In this document: piece after piece, positions 8,149 through 15,732 of the stretch
How positions within the stretch are numbered: the first letter of the stretch is position 1
How the letters are laid out: every line of letters starts with the position of its first letter
Virus record (IMG/VR): IMGVR_UViG_3300036861_000169
Location: 1-45,685 of that record
Source: a virus
DNA: 45,685 nucleotides
Strand: one strand, 5' to 3'
Program-made: the position numbers and the translations under genes
Notes under the pieces: generated by a model
What the model saw: the letters and a program-made list of their open reading frames with translations, nothing else
Told to the model about the DNA's origin: nothing
Databases searched by the model: none

Positions 8149-9660
8149 ATGGCCGACCTCGCCCAACTGGAGGCGGCGCTGGTCAAGGCGGACGCTGCGG
8201 GGGACGCAGACGGCGCGCGCATTCTGGCTGGAGAGGTACGCAAGATGCGCTCGGCTGCGCCCGTGGCGTCTCCAGCTGAGCTGTCTTCGACCCTGCCGGC
8301 GAATGCTGGCTTGGCGAAACTCGCCACCAGCGTGCTCGGCCTCCCGGTCGACACCATCGAGAACGTCGCCAATCTTGGCCTTGCTGGCGTCGGCACGGCG
8401 CTCACGGCCGCCGGCAAGCCGGATCTCGCCCCGAACCTCCTGAAAGGCTCTTTCGGCGGCTCTGATAGCCTGCAGCGCGGCTTGCGCGCAACGGGGATGC
8501 CCGGCCTATCCCCGGACAACCCGAGGCCACAGGACGCGCTAGGAACGGCCCAGTACGACTTCGTCGCCCGCGGCGGTCCGCTGCCCGGCGGCGCGATCCC
8601 GGCGGCGGCTTCGATGGCAGCGGAGGCGATCGGCGGCCCGGAGTGGGCTGGCGTGGGCTCGCTGGCGCCGAGCGCCGCCACGGCGGGCTATAACGCCGCC
8701 CGGGCGAAGTCGCTGATCGACGCCAGGGCCCGGAACGTCGTGCGCGATGCGACCCTCAAGGATGCGCAGGATGCCGGCTACAAGGTCATCCCCTCGCAGG
8801 TCAATCCTGGCCTAGTAGAGAACGCCGCCGAAAGCTTGGCCGGAAAGGCCGCGCTCAAGCAGCGGGTAACGATCGAGAACCAGGGCGTAACGGACGCCAT
8901 CGCGCGGCGCGAGATCGGATTGCCGGAGAACGCCCCCCTCACGATGCAGACGCTGGAGGCCAGACGCCAAGCGCTATCGGCACCCTATAAGGCGCTGGAA
9001 GCCGTCTCCTCGAATGCGGCTTACTTCCTGCGCGAGCTGCGCGACGCTAGGCAGAAGGCGACTCAATTCTGGAAGGAATACGAACGGCAGGCGACCGTGG
9101 CATCGCTTGAGAACTTCAAGGCGATGAACGCGAAGGCGACGGCGATGGAGGGGCGGCTCGATGCGGAAGCCGTGAGGGTCGGGAAGCCAGATCTGGTGCC
9201 GCAGATGCGCGCCGCGCGGCAGGACATCGCGAAGACGTGGGATGTCGAGCGGGCGCTGAACCTCGGCGACGGCACGATCGATGCTCAAGTCCTCGGGCGC
9301 CTACATGATCACGGTGCGAAGCTTTCCGGCGGCCTTGAGACGATCGCCAAGTTCGCGCAGGGGCCTGGGAAGCAAGTTACGGGGCAGGCAGCGGCGCAGG
9401 GCACGCCAGGCGTCAGCAAACTCAATTGGACGGTCGGGACGCTGCTCGGCGCTGGCGGACTCGCGGCGTTTGGTCCGGTAGCAGGGGCGGTGGGGGCTGC
9501 GGCGCCCTTTGTGGCCCCGCCGATGGCGCGCGGCGCGCTCCTCTCGGACATCTACCAGCGCAACTTCGCCCGCCCCAACTATGAGCCAGCGATGCAGCCG
9601 GAGAACAACCTGCAGTCGCTCGCTCGAATCGCAATCATGGCCAACCAGAATGCACGCTAA
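8149..9660 (+). CDS. Ejection (internal virion) protein, candidate 3
   Basis: A 503-aa protein starting 2 bp after the previous stop. The N-terminus (LAQLEAALVKADAAGDADGARILAGEVRKM) is a short helical repeat frequent at the start of phage ejection and transglycosylase-like proteins. Residues 50-140 are Gly/Pro/Ala-rich; 180-390 are helical with many charged residues; about 415-470 is strongly hydrophobic (TLLGAGGLAAFGPVAGAVGA). No lysozyme or transglycosylase catalytic motif is visible. As the largest of the trio it is a likely counterpart of P22 gp16 or gp20, by position and composition only. Confidence 0.6.
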   Translation: MADLAQLEAALVKADAAGDADGARILAGEVRKMRSAAPVASPAELSSTLPANAGLAKLATSVLGLPVDTIENVANLGLAGVGTALTAAGKPDLAPNLLKGSFGGSDSLQRGLRATGMPGLSPDNPRPQDALGTAQYDFVARGGPLPGGAIPAAASMAAEAIGGPEWAGVGSLAPSAATAGYNAARAKSLIDARARNVVRDATLKDAQDAGYKVIPSQVNPGLVENAAESLAGKAALKQRVTIENQGVTDAIARREIGLPENAPLTMQTLEARRQALSAPYKALEAVSSNAAYFLRELRDARQKATQFWKEYERQATVASLENFKAMNAKATAMEGRLDAEAVRVGKPDLVPQMRAARQDIAKTWDVERALNLGDGTIDAQVLGRLHDHGAKLSGGLETIAKFAQGPGKQVTGQAAAQGTPGVSKLNWTVGTLLGAGGLAAFGPVAGAVGAAAPFVAPPMARGALLSDIYQRNFARPNYEPAMQPENNLQSLARIAIMANQNAR

Positions 9661-9678
9661 CAAAAAGAGGGCGCCATC

Positions 9679-9924
9679 ATGGAAGGCTTCACCCCGACGT
9701 TTTTCCTGCAGTTAGTCATCGCGCTCATGGCGGGCGTGGGTTCCTACTACGCCATCAAGACGGATCTGCGCAACTGCATCGATGGGTTGAAGAAGGAAAC
9801 CGCGCTCCGGGAAAAGCATGAGGAGGAAGACGACAAGACCCATCACGACATTCGCGGCGAGGTCGGGGTGGTGAGCAATCGCGTCGCAATTCTCGAAGGT
9901 CGAATGACCGAAAGGGGTCAATGA
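9679..9924 (+). CDS. Membrane protein with coiled-coil, holin candidate
   Basis: An 81-aa protein with ATG 9679 and an AGAGGGCG ribosome binding tract. One transmembrane helix (residues about 6-25, TFFLQLVIALMAGVGSYYAI) is followed by a charged helix (KKETALREKHEEEDDKTHHD) and a heptad-like tail. First gene of the lysis cassette, overlapping the next start. Single-pass N-in holins and Rz-type inner-membrane spanins share this architecture; I favour holin or lysis accessory. Confidence 0.55.
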   Translation: MEGFTPTFFLQLVIALMAGVGSYYAIKTDLRNCIDGLKKETALREKHEEEDDKTHHDIRGEVGVVSNRVAILEGRMTERGQ

Positions 9925-10217
9925 TGCGCTACATCCTGTTTCTCGCTGTCCTGTTCTGCCTGCCGACGCAGGCAATCCCGATCTTCGCCGGAGAGTCTGG
10001 AGGTATCCGCGTCGTCCTGACCGATGAACCCTGCACGCTCAAGGAAGTGACGAACCTCCCATTCCGCGCCGTCTGGACCGAGAAGGGCAAAGACCTCGAG
10101 GGATGCTGGAGTCCGCAAAGGCTGGACGAAACCCAGACGGTGGTGAAGGCGTATTTCTCCGACCTGACCGTCGTGACTTTCCCGACCACGATGTTTCAAC
10201 ACGTGACTGGCGTATGA
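9921..10217 (+). CDS. Secreted small lysis-module protein
   Basis: A 98-aa protein (ATG 9921; the ATG at 9924 has better spacing, 6 nt, from AAGGGG). Residues 3-18 (RYILFLAVLFCLPTQA) are a signal peptide with a likely signal peptidase I site near AQA/IPI. The mature part has two cysteines (CTLKE and GCWSP), so one disulfide in the periplasm is possible. No lipobox, so it is not a classical outer-membrane spanin. It lies between the putative holin and the endolysin, overlapping both by 4 bp. Function unknown. Confidence 0.6.
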   Translation: MMRYILFLAVLFCLPTQAIPIFAGESGGIRVVLTDEPCTLKEVTNLPFRAVWTEKGKDLEGCWSPQRLDETQTVVKAYFSDLTVVTFPTTMFQHVTGV

Positions 10218-10558
10218 GCCTGAGCGAGAAGCAACGCCTCTTCGCCCGGTACGTCGGGATGCTCATTACGTGGTGCTACAAAAATGGGTACGAGTTGACC
10301 CTCGGGGAAGCCGAGCGCTCGACGGCTCAGGCGCTCGCCAATGCCGCCAAGGGGACGGGCATCGCCAATTCCCTGCATCTCATCAAGCTGGCGATCGACC
10401 TTCATCTGTTCATCGACGGCAAGTACCAGCCAGACACCCCAGCTTACAAGCCTCTCGGGGAATACTGGAAATCGCTCGATCCGCTCTGCGCATGGGGAGG
10501 AGATTTCAAGCGCGCCGACGGCAACCACTTCAGCCTTTCACACGAAGGAGTCAAATGA
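10214..10558 (+). CDS. Endolysin, M15 (VanY-like) peptidase
   Basis: A 114-aa zinc peptidase that starts inside the previous stop (ATGA). It carries the compact phage M15 layout: SLHLIKLAIDLHLFIDG supplies H55 and D62 as zinc ligands, and WGGDFKRADGNHFSL supplies H105 near the C-terminus. The length is that of minimal L-alanyl-D-glutamate-type or D,D-peptidase endolysins. There is no signal peptide, so release would depend on a holin. This is the best supported lysis gene. Confidence 0.9.
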   Translation: MSLSEKQRLFARYVGMLITWCYKNGYELTLGEAERSTAQALANAAKGTGIANSLHLIKLAIDLHLFIDGKYQPDTPAYKPLGEYWKSLDPLCAWGGDFKRADGNHFSLSHEGVK

Positions 10559-10794
10559 GTCCCCTGCTGTTCATCCAAGCTGTAGCCCCGCTGATCCCCT
10601 ACGTCGTCCAGATCGTGGAGAAGACTTTCCCCGCCCCGAAGTCCGGCAAGAAGAAGCGGGCGAAGGCCATCAAGATCATCACTGCGCTCGCCAAGGAAGT
10701 GCCGGCGCTGGCCGGTCAGTTGGACGCGATCTCGAAGAAGGTCGGCAAGCAGATTGACGATCATGTGGCGCAGATGAACGGCGGCGCCGGCTAG
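10555..10794 (+). CDS. Small lysis-module protein, possible holin
   Basis: A 79-aa protein starting inside the endolysin stop (ATGA), with AAGGAG upstream. The N-terminal 20 residues are hydrophobic (PLLFIQAVAPLIPYVVQIV) and the remainder is lysine-rich and amphipathic (KSGKKKRAKAIKIITALAKE, ISKKVGKQI). The last gene on the plus strand before the convergent sugar operon. It could be a small holin or a membrane-associated accessory protein. Confidence 0.6.
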   Translation: MSPLLFIQAVAPLIPYVVQIVEKTFPAPKSGKKKRAKAIKIITALAKEVPALAGQLDAISKKVGKQIDDHVAQMNGGAG

Positions 10795-10842
10795 TGGCGC
10801 CTCCGCTCAAGCTGGGCAGTAGTCCTTGGAAGCCTTGGGCGT

Positions 10843-11751
10843 CTATCGCTCGCTCGGTGCGGCTCGCGGCGACCCTATATGCTCCGACAGAGCCGCAGGC
10901 GTCACCGACTGTCGATGGCCGATCACGCCGCACTTTATCGCCCCGGCGGCGTTCCCGACGCGGCAAAGCGTAGGCATATCGGCTCCAGCAGCGGCAAAAA
11001 GCGCAGCCACGCAGAAGAAGGCATCTCCGGCGCCCATCGTGTCGACCACCTTCTCGGCGTGTGACGGCTCGCGGTGGAACGCCCCGTCGTAGCCGATGCA
11101 GCCGGCATTGCCGAGCGTGACGATGATCTTCTTAAAGCCGAGGCGCTCGATCACGCTCTCGATGGGCGAATCCCGGTCGTGGGCGGCGAGCCGCGCTTCA
11201 AGCTCGTCCAGCACCACGAGGTCCGCCGTGCGGTACTTCGTGATCAGATTGAAGCCATGATTCGCCGAGTTGGTCTGCGCGTTGACAGCTAGGAAGCGCG
11301 CGCCCTCGATCATCTCCTCGATCATCGGCGGCGTGATCGCGCCGTGCCCGAAGTCGGTGACGATGACGAGGTCGTACTGCGAATAGGGCGGCGGGTCGAG
11401 CTTGGCGCTCGTGCGCTGCTCCTCGTGGACCTCGAAGAGCTTTCGCACGCGCTCCAGTTCCACGAACCGGCGCTTGATGGTGAACGAGGTGGCCGTGGCG
11501 ACGTCGATCGACTTGCAGAATCCTTTGACGTGCGCGCCCGCCGCCCACACGCCGCCCGCGAATATCTCCTTGTGCGTGAAGCGCGTGGCGATGATGTTCT
11601 CTTTCGGCGACTTGCCGAGCGGCCTGACGTAGTGGTACTCGTCGACTATCCCGTCACCGGCTACAAGTACTCGGAACTGCGAGATAGCCGCCAGATATGA
11701 GGCGAGTGGAGGAGTAGACGTCGTCGTCGGTGAAGACGACTCGGCCGCCAT
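10843..11751 (-). CDS. PfkB-family sugar kinase, HldE1-like
   Basis: A 302-aa protein if ATG 11751 is used, which overlaps the nucleotidyltransferase gene by 98 bp; homology begins at QFRVLVAGDGIVDEYHY (about residue 25), so the exact start is unsure. N-terminal sugar-binding segment FAGGVWAAGAHV and C-terminal anion-hole motif DTMGAGDAFF (residues 237-246, D243 catalytic) identify a ribokinase/PfkB fold. The opening VLVAGDGIVDEYHYV...SPKENI resembles the kinase half of HldE, which phosphorylates heptose-7-phosphate at O1. Last gene of the operon. In bacteria the kinase and nucleotidyltransferase are often one fused protein; here they are separate and in reversed order. Confidence 0.82.
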   Translation of the reverse strand: MAAESSSPTTTSTPPLASYLAAISQFRVLVAGDGIVDEYHYVRPLGKSPKENIIATRFTHKEIFAGGVWAAGAHVKGFCKSIDVATATSFTIKRRFVELERVRKLFEVHEEQRTSAKLDPPPYSQYDLVIVTDFGHGAITPPMIEEMIEGARFLAVNAQTNSANHGFNLITKYRTADLVVLDELEARLAAHDRDSPIESVIERLGFKKIIVTLGNAGCIGYDGAFHREPSHAEKVVDTMGAGDAFFCVAALFAAAGADMPTLCRVGNAAGAIKCGVIGHRQSVTPAALSEHIGSPRAAPSER

Positions 11752-12064
11752 AATGCTCGACGAGACACTGTTCAGGCAGGTTGTTCTCATATTCTTTGCC
11801 CTTGACGTAGATGTCCGGCTTGATCTTTTTGATGGCTTCGACGGCGCTGCGGGCGGCGCGTACCTCGTCCACAATGGCGAGGGCGCGCAGCACCGCCATG
11901 CGCTGATGCAGGTTGAAGATCGGGCGCCCAGGACCCTTGTTGACGTTCTCGTCTCGCGTCACAGAGACGATCAGCACATTCCCATGCGTGCGCGCCGTCT
12001 GGAGGTGGAGCAGGTGCCCATAGTGGAATGGATCCCAGCAGCCGTGAGCGAGTACGACGATCAC
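11654..12064 (-). CDS. Sugar-phosphate nucleotidyltransferase, HldE2-like
   Basis: A 136-aa cytidylyltransferase-fold protein. The start GTG 12064 overlaps the upstream stop (GTGA). The nucleotide-binding motif HGCWDPFHYGH (residues 7-17) is the GCFDxxHxGH signature, followed by VSVTRDENVNKGPGRPIF and IKPDIYVKGKEY, both typical of the HldE C-terminal domain that makes ADP- (or CDP-/GDP-) heptose from heptose-1-phosphate. It is a single-domain version of normal length. The nucleotide used cannot be told from sequence by eye. Confidence 0.86.
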   Translation of the reverse strand: MIVVLAHGCWDPFHYGHLLHLQTARTHGNVLIVSVTRDENVNKGPGRPIFNLHQRMAVLRALAIVDEVRAARSAVEAIKKIKPDIYVKGKEYENNLPEQCLVEHYGGRVVFTDDDVYSSTRLISGGYLAVPSTCSR

Positions 12065-12330
12065 AAAGCCGTTTTGAGATACCCGAGTGCCTTCAGCGCG
12101 CGCCAGCACGCCCCGTAGAGGAGCGAGTAGCCCTGCGATGCGCCGTCAACGTAGATGTGGGCGAGTTCGGCATCGCCGTCCTCCCTGCGTCCGAGCACCG
12201 CCGCACCGTGCAGCACGCCATCATCGCCCACGCCGATCGCGCAGATGGCCTCGACGGGCGCTTTGTAGTGCCGCTCGTGCTTCTCGAGGAATACCTCAGC
12301 GGCCTTCACGCTCAGCGCGACAATTCGCAT
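12061..12330 (-). CDS. XF1762-type N-acetyltransferase-like small protein
   Basis: An 89-aa protein starting at ATG 12330 inside the end of the upstream dehydratase gene. The stretch AIGVGDDGVLHGAAVLGRRE, then LAHIYVDGASQGYSLLYGAC and WRALKALGY matches phage XF1762-family N-acetyltransferases. Those are usually about 150 aa; this one ends right after ALGYLK and so lacks the C-terminal strands. It may still acetylate an amino sugar or be degenerating. It sits in the middle of an operon without polarity problems, so I think it is translated. Confidence 0.65.
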   Translation of the reverse strand: MRIVALSVKAAEVFLEKHERHYKAPVEAICAIGVGDDGVLHGAAVLGRREDGDAELAHIYVDGASQGYSLLYGACWRALKALGYLKTAL

Positions 12331-13175
12331 AGCCCATCCTTCAGCGTGATCGTGTCCTGCCAGACGAGCGCGCGCACCTTCTCGCTGTCCAGCAGGTAAG
12401 CCTCATCCTTGCCGAGCCGGTCTGGCACGACTTCGTAGCGCGCGCCGATCATCTCCACGAGCCGAGCGATTGAGCACGCATTGCGCGTCGAGATGTGGTA
12501 CGTCTCGCCTGGCGTTCCGCGCTTGGCGAGCAGGTACGTGGCCTCGCAGGCGTCGCGCACGTGAATGAAAGAGCGGATGGAACTCCCGCCGCCATGCAGA
12601 GGGAGAACTTCCCCACGTCGTTTGTAGGCGAACGCCTTCGGGATAATCCGGTGTTCTGGCTGACCGTGGCCGTAGATGTTGGCGGTGCGGGTGATGATCG
12701 CGGGGAAGCCGTAGGCGCGGTGGAACGCTTTGAGCATCATGTCGCCAGCCGCGCGAGAGACGGCGTACGGAGTCGTCGGGTTGAACGGATAATCCTCTTT
12801 TACCCACGTCGGCGTCGAGCCATAGACCTCGGGCGTCGAGACGTGGATGAACTTTTTACATTTCACCTGACGTAGATCATCAAAAAGCCGTGTGGTGCCT
12901 ACTGCATTCGTTTGCAACCACAAGGCCGGTGCTTTCCAACTCTCAGCCACTAAGCTGCGTGAGATAAAATTAACTACGTAATCAGCTTTCGTGGCTTCCA
13001 CTTGCGGCGCAGATCCCAACTCGCCGTAAACATAATCGTCAATATCCCACCCATTATGTCCATGCTCGGCGCGGTGCCACATTTGGACAACAATGTCGCC
13101 CTTCTCCTCCACCAGCTTGGCGAAGTTCGACCCGTAGAACGACGACGCGCCAAGTATCAGGAACTTTTCAGCCAT
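12312..13175 (-). CDS. NAD-dependent epimerase/dehydratase with altered active site
   Basis: A 287-aa SDR-family protein starting at ATG 13175. It has the overall plan of dTDP-glucose dehydratase-type extended SDRs: FLILGASSFYGSNF at the N-terminus, KKFIHVSTPEVYGS, then PYAVSRAAGDMMLKAF, ITRTANIYGHGQ and SIRSFIHVRDACEA. Two key positions differ from the norm: the glycine motif GxxGxxG reads GASSFYG, and the YxxxK lysine is arginine (Y137, R141). It may be a non-catalytic or altered-mechanism member, perhaps a reductase or scaffold. It overlaps both neighbours by 19 bp. Confidence 0.8.
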   Translation of the reverse strand: MAEKFLILGASSFYGSNFAKLVEEKGDIVVQMWHRAEHGHNGWDIDDYVYGELGSAPQVEATKADYVVNFISRSLVAESWKAPALWLQTNAVGTTRLFDDLRQVKCKKFIHVSTPEVYGSTPTWVKEDYPFNPTTPYAVSRAAGDMMLKAFHRAYGFPAIITRTANIYGHGQPEHRIIPKAFAYKRRGEVLPLHGGGSSIRSFIHVRDACEATYLLAKRGTPGETYHISTRNACSIARLVEMIGARYEVVPDRLGKDEAYLLDSEKVRALVWQDTITLKDGLCELSR

Positions 13176-13603
13176 GCCATCGCTCGATGACCTAAGTGAA
13201 TCTGCCGGTCCTCGGCCTGCTGCATGTCCTTGCCGAAGCGGATGCACTCGCCAGCCAGTTGCATCGCCTGCGAGTCCTTATTGAATTCCCCGGTGATCGC
13301 CCATGTCTCCATGCCGATGCGCTCTGCTTCCATCAGTGCGTTGATGATATTCAGAGAGTTTCCGCTGCCGGAAAGGGCAATCAGCAAGTCGCCGGGCTCA
13401 CCTACGACCGCCAGCCAGCGCGAGAATACGTTCTGATAGCCGAGGTCGTTCGCCGTCGCGGTCAGCGTCGCCGGATCGAGCGTGTACGCCTTCACGCCGC
13501 ACGAGAGCAGATCGTTCGCGATATGCACGGCGTTCGCGTAGCTGCCGCCGTTGCCGATGATGTAGACGCGCTTCGCCCTCTTGATGGCCTCGGCGAGCCT
13601 CAC
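13157..13603 (-). CDS. SIS-domain phosphoheptose isomerase, GmhA-like
   Basis: A 148-aa SIS protein; I start it at GTG 13603, which overlaps the upstream stop as GTGA. Motifs: VYIIGNGGSYANAVHIANDL (residues 13-32), TATANDLGYQNVFSRWL, GDLLIALSGSGNSLNIINAL (71-90) and RQIHLGHRAM near the C-terminus. These follow GmhA, which converts sedoheptulose-7-phosphate to heptose-7-phosphate. It is shorter than E. coli GmhA (about 190 aa) because the N-terminal helix is missing. The usual HFAAEL glutamate reads as aspartate (HIANDL). It is the entry enzyme if the operon makes nucleotide-heptose. Confidence 0.83.
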   Translation of the reverse strand: MRLAEAIKRAKRVYIIGNGGSYANAVHIANDLLSCGVKAYTLDPATLTATANDLGYQNVFSRWLAVVGEPGDLLIALSGSGNSLNIINALMEAERIGMETWAITGEFNKDSQAMQLAGECIRFGKDMQQAEDRQIHLGHRAMAWLKSS

Positions 13604-14529
13604 GCGGCGACCCACCCGTTCTGCTGCATATAACGCAGGTTGTAGCAGCGATCCTCGTCCTTGAGCGAGCCGGTCGAATACGCCTCCGCGATGTTGGCGA
13701 TAGCATCGTCCACCGAGAACCGTGGCCGGAAGCCGGCCAGCAGCAGCTTGGAGGAGTCCACGCAGTACGAGCGCTTGTCGGCCACCGTCGTCACCTTTAC
13801 CGTCGCCGGCACATGCTGTGTGATCTTCTCGGCGAGCGCCGCCACCGACAGGTTCTCGAAGCCGGCGTTGTAGACGCCCGTTACCTCCGGGTGCGCGAGC
13901 AGCCACACGTACAGGTCCGTCATGTCCTCGATGTGCGTATGCGGGCGCATGAGGCCGGCGCCGTGCTCGCCGCAGTGCGCCATGATCTCGCCCTTGGCGA
14001 GCGCCTGCATCGTGAGCATGTTCACGATGACGTCCAGGCGCATCCGCGGCGACATGCCGCAGACCGTCGCCGGCCGCACGATCTGGATGTTCATTTTCGA
14101 GGCGTAGGACAGCAGGATGCGCTCGGCGACCATCTTTGTCTTGTTGTAATCGCTCACCGGCTCAAGCGACGTTTCCTCGCGCACCGGCTCATTATCCTTC
14201 AGGCCGTACACGCTGGCGGACGAGGCGAAGATGAACCGCTTGATGCCGGCGCGCACCGCCATGTCGGCGAGCAGCACCGTCCCGAGCGCGTTCACCTCCC
14301 ACGTCAGCTTCGCATCGAGCTCGCCGCAGGGGTCATTCGCGATGTTGGCCAAATGCACGATCGCGTCGACCACGGGCAGCGACTTCAGCGTCCTGATGTC
14401 GCACTTGATATTCGGCTCACCGCCGAACCAGCCGGTGTCGCAGGTCGTGACCTGGTGCCCCGCCTTGCGCAGCTTCGGTAGGAGAACGCTGCCGATGTAG
14501 CCGCAGGCGCCGGTCAGGAAGATCCTCAT
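13600..14529 (-). CDS. NAD-dependent epimerase/dehydratase
   Basis: A 309-aa extended SDR starting at ATG 14529, overlapping the upstream stop as ATGA. Intact Rossmann motif GACGYIGS (G7, G10, G13), FIFASSASVYG with the catalytic serine, and the catalytic pair Y128/K132 in DYNKTK. The C-terminal half (VRPATVCGMSPRMRLD, THIEDMTDLYVWLL, GVYNAGFENLSVAALAEKI) is the substrate-binding domain seen in nucleotide-sugar epimerases. It would act on a nucleotide-heptose or related sugar. Unlike the second SDR in this operon it keeps every expected catalytic residue. Confidence 0.87.
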   Translation of the reverse strand: MRIFLTGACGYIGSVLLPKLRKAGHQVTTCDTGWFGGEPNIKCDIRTLKSLPVVDAIVHLANIANDPCGELDAKLTWEVNALGTVLLADMAVRAGIKRFIFASSASVYGLKDNEPVREETSLEPVSDYNKTKMVAERILLSYASKMNIQIVRPATVCGMSPRMRLDVIVNMLTMQALAKGEIMAHCGEHGAGLMRPHTHIEDMTDLYVWLLAHPEVTGVYNAGFENLSVAALAEKITQHVPATVKVTTVADKRSYCVDSSKLLLAGFRPRFSVDDAIANIAEAYSTGSLKDEDRCYNLRYMQQNGWVAA

Positions 14530-15059
14530 TTGTTGTACTCGTTCATGTACTCCACCATGATCACCGAGCCTTCGCAGGCGAGCGCCCGTTCGTACTGCTC
14601 GTAAACGTACTTGGCGTTGAAGAGCTCGACCACGCGCACCGTCTTCAGCATGTAGCGCAGCGCCGGCGTGTGGTTCTGGGTGTGCTGGTGCCCAGGATCC
14701 AACGGCTTATTCGAGCCGACCGCCGTGCGGATGATCACCTTGGGCTTGAAACCGCCCATCAGCGGGATCTTGTCAAGGTGATTAATAAGCTGGTCCGCGG
14801 CGATGATCAGGAAGTCCATCCGCGGGAAAATGCTGACCGGGATGTAGCCCTCAAGCGCGAGGCCGGTGCAAAAGCCGACTTGGAAGTTCTCGGCGACCGG
14901 CATCTCGATCCGGCGCTCCATCGGCACGTCCTTGAGCGTGGCGTGCAGGCGCTGGCCGTCGTAGCGCACCGCCTGGCCGACGAACAGCGTCTTCGGGTGC
15001 TTGGCGAGCATGCCCATCGCGCGGGTGACCTCTCCGGCGTAGGTCAGAACTGGACCCAC
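14526..15059 (-). CDS. TPP-dependent E1 beta / transketolase C-terminal-like subunit
   Basis: A 177-aa protein. The likely start is GTG 15059, overlapping the alpha subunit by 16 bp; family similarity begins at VLTYAGEVTRAMGML. It resembles the pyrimidine-binding half of E1 beta subunits: TLFVGQAVRYDG, RRIEMPVAENFQVGFCTGLA with the conserved glutamate, and YIPVSIFPRMDFLIIAADQLINHLDK. The E1 beta C-terminal (transketolase C) domain is missing, so it is about half normal length. With the alpha subunit it should form a minimal thiamine-diphosphate enzyme that transfers a two- or three-carbon unit, perhaps to a sugar. Confidence 0.78.
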   Translation of the reverse strand: MGPVLTYAGEVTRAMGMLAKHPKTLFVGQAVRYDGQRLHATLKDVPMERRIEMPVAENFQVGFCTGLALEGYIPVSIFPRMDFLIIAADQLINHLDKIPLMGGFKPKVIIRTAVGSNKPLDPGHQHTQNHTPALRYMLKTVRVVELFNAKYVYEQYERALACEGSVIMVEYMNEYNK

Positions 15060-15649
15060 TTTTCCACGCCGACGTGGGGGTACTGGCGCTGGTAGGAGTA
15101 GCGGCGCGCCAGGCCCAGCCACGCCGCCGCGGTGCCCCAGCATTGGTCGGTGGGGCTGTTGCAGGATAGACCGTTGTCCTCGACCACGAACCGGATCTGC
15201 AAGTCCTGCCGCGCCGCGTACGTCGTGACCTCATGGAAAGCGCCGGTGGTCGACGCCATGTCGCCCACGAAGCACCAGACCCGGCGGGACGCCCCGAGGC
15301 GCTTGAGGCCGGCGGCGACCCCGACCGCGATCGGCAGCGTCCCGCCGACGATGGCGGAAGTGAAGAACCGGTGCTCCGGGCATGTGATGTTCATCGACCG
15401 CCCGGCCAGGATCTCGGCCATCAGCCAGTCTGGGTTGATGCCGTGCAGCAGGGCGTGGTAGTGGTTCCGGTAGGTCGAGAATACCCAGTCCTCCGGGTCG
15501 ACATCGCGGAAAATCTCGATGAGTTGCTGCTCGTTCCCGCCGGACAGGTGGACCGGCCCGCGGATCCGGGCGGCGGCAAACTCCTCTGCGACTCGTGCCT
15601 CGAAGGCGACGAGCTCGGCGGCGGTTATTGTTTTTCGCGCGGCGGTCAG
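15044..15649 (-). CDS. TPP-dependent dehydrogenase E1 alpha-like subunit, no ATG start
   Basis: About 201 aa if CTG 15649 is the start. Conserved E1 alpha sequence runs from AAELVAFEARVAEEFAA through STYRNHYHALLHGI and FFTSAIVGGTLPIAVGVAAG to the thiamine-diphosphate motif GDMASTTGAFHE...EDNGLS. The first ATG (15421) would remove the N-terminal third. Upstream of ITAAEL the frame contains no ATG, GTG or TTG before a stop at about 15665. CTG is the only near-cognate start. It is the first gene of the operon. A lost start codon, non-AUG initiation or a local base error could explain this. Confidence 0.75.
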   Translation of the reverse strand: MTAARKTITAAELVAFEARVAEEFAAARIRGPVHLSGGNEQQLIEIFRDVDPEDWVFSTYRNHYHALLHGINPDWLMAEILAGRSMNITCPEHRFFTSAIVGGTLPIAVGVAAGLKRLGASRRVWCFVGDMASTTGAFHEVTTYAARQDLQIRFVVEDNGLSCNSPTDQCWGTAAAWLGLARRYSYQRQYPHVGVEKWVQF

Positions 15650-15650
15650 G

Positions 15651-15676
15651 TTAGGGGCGGTTTTTTACCCCCCTAA
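15651..15676. promoter_or_regulatory. Inverted repeat in leader of the sugar operon
   Basis: TTAGGGG at 15651-15657 pairs with CCCCTAA at 15670-15676 around a 12-nt loop containing six T. It lies just upstream of the E1 alpha coding frame, where the operon promoter or leader must be. It could be an operator, or an attenuator hairpin in the leader. The T run is in the loop and not after the stem, so it is not a standard terminator. Confidence 0.4.
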
Positions 15677-15732
15677 GCGCTGATGGGCAAGAACTTTTTC
15701 GCGCTTAGCGCAGCGATTCCGCTTCGGAACGC

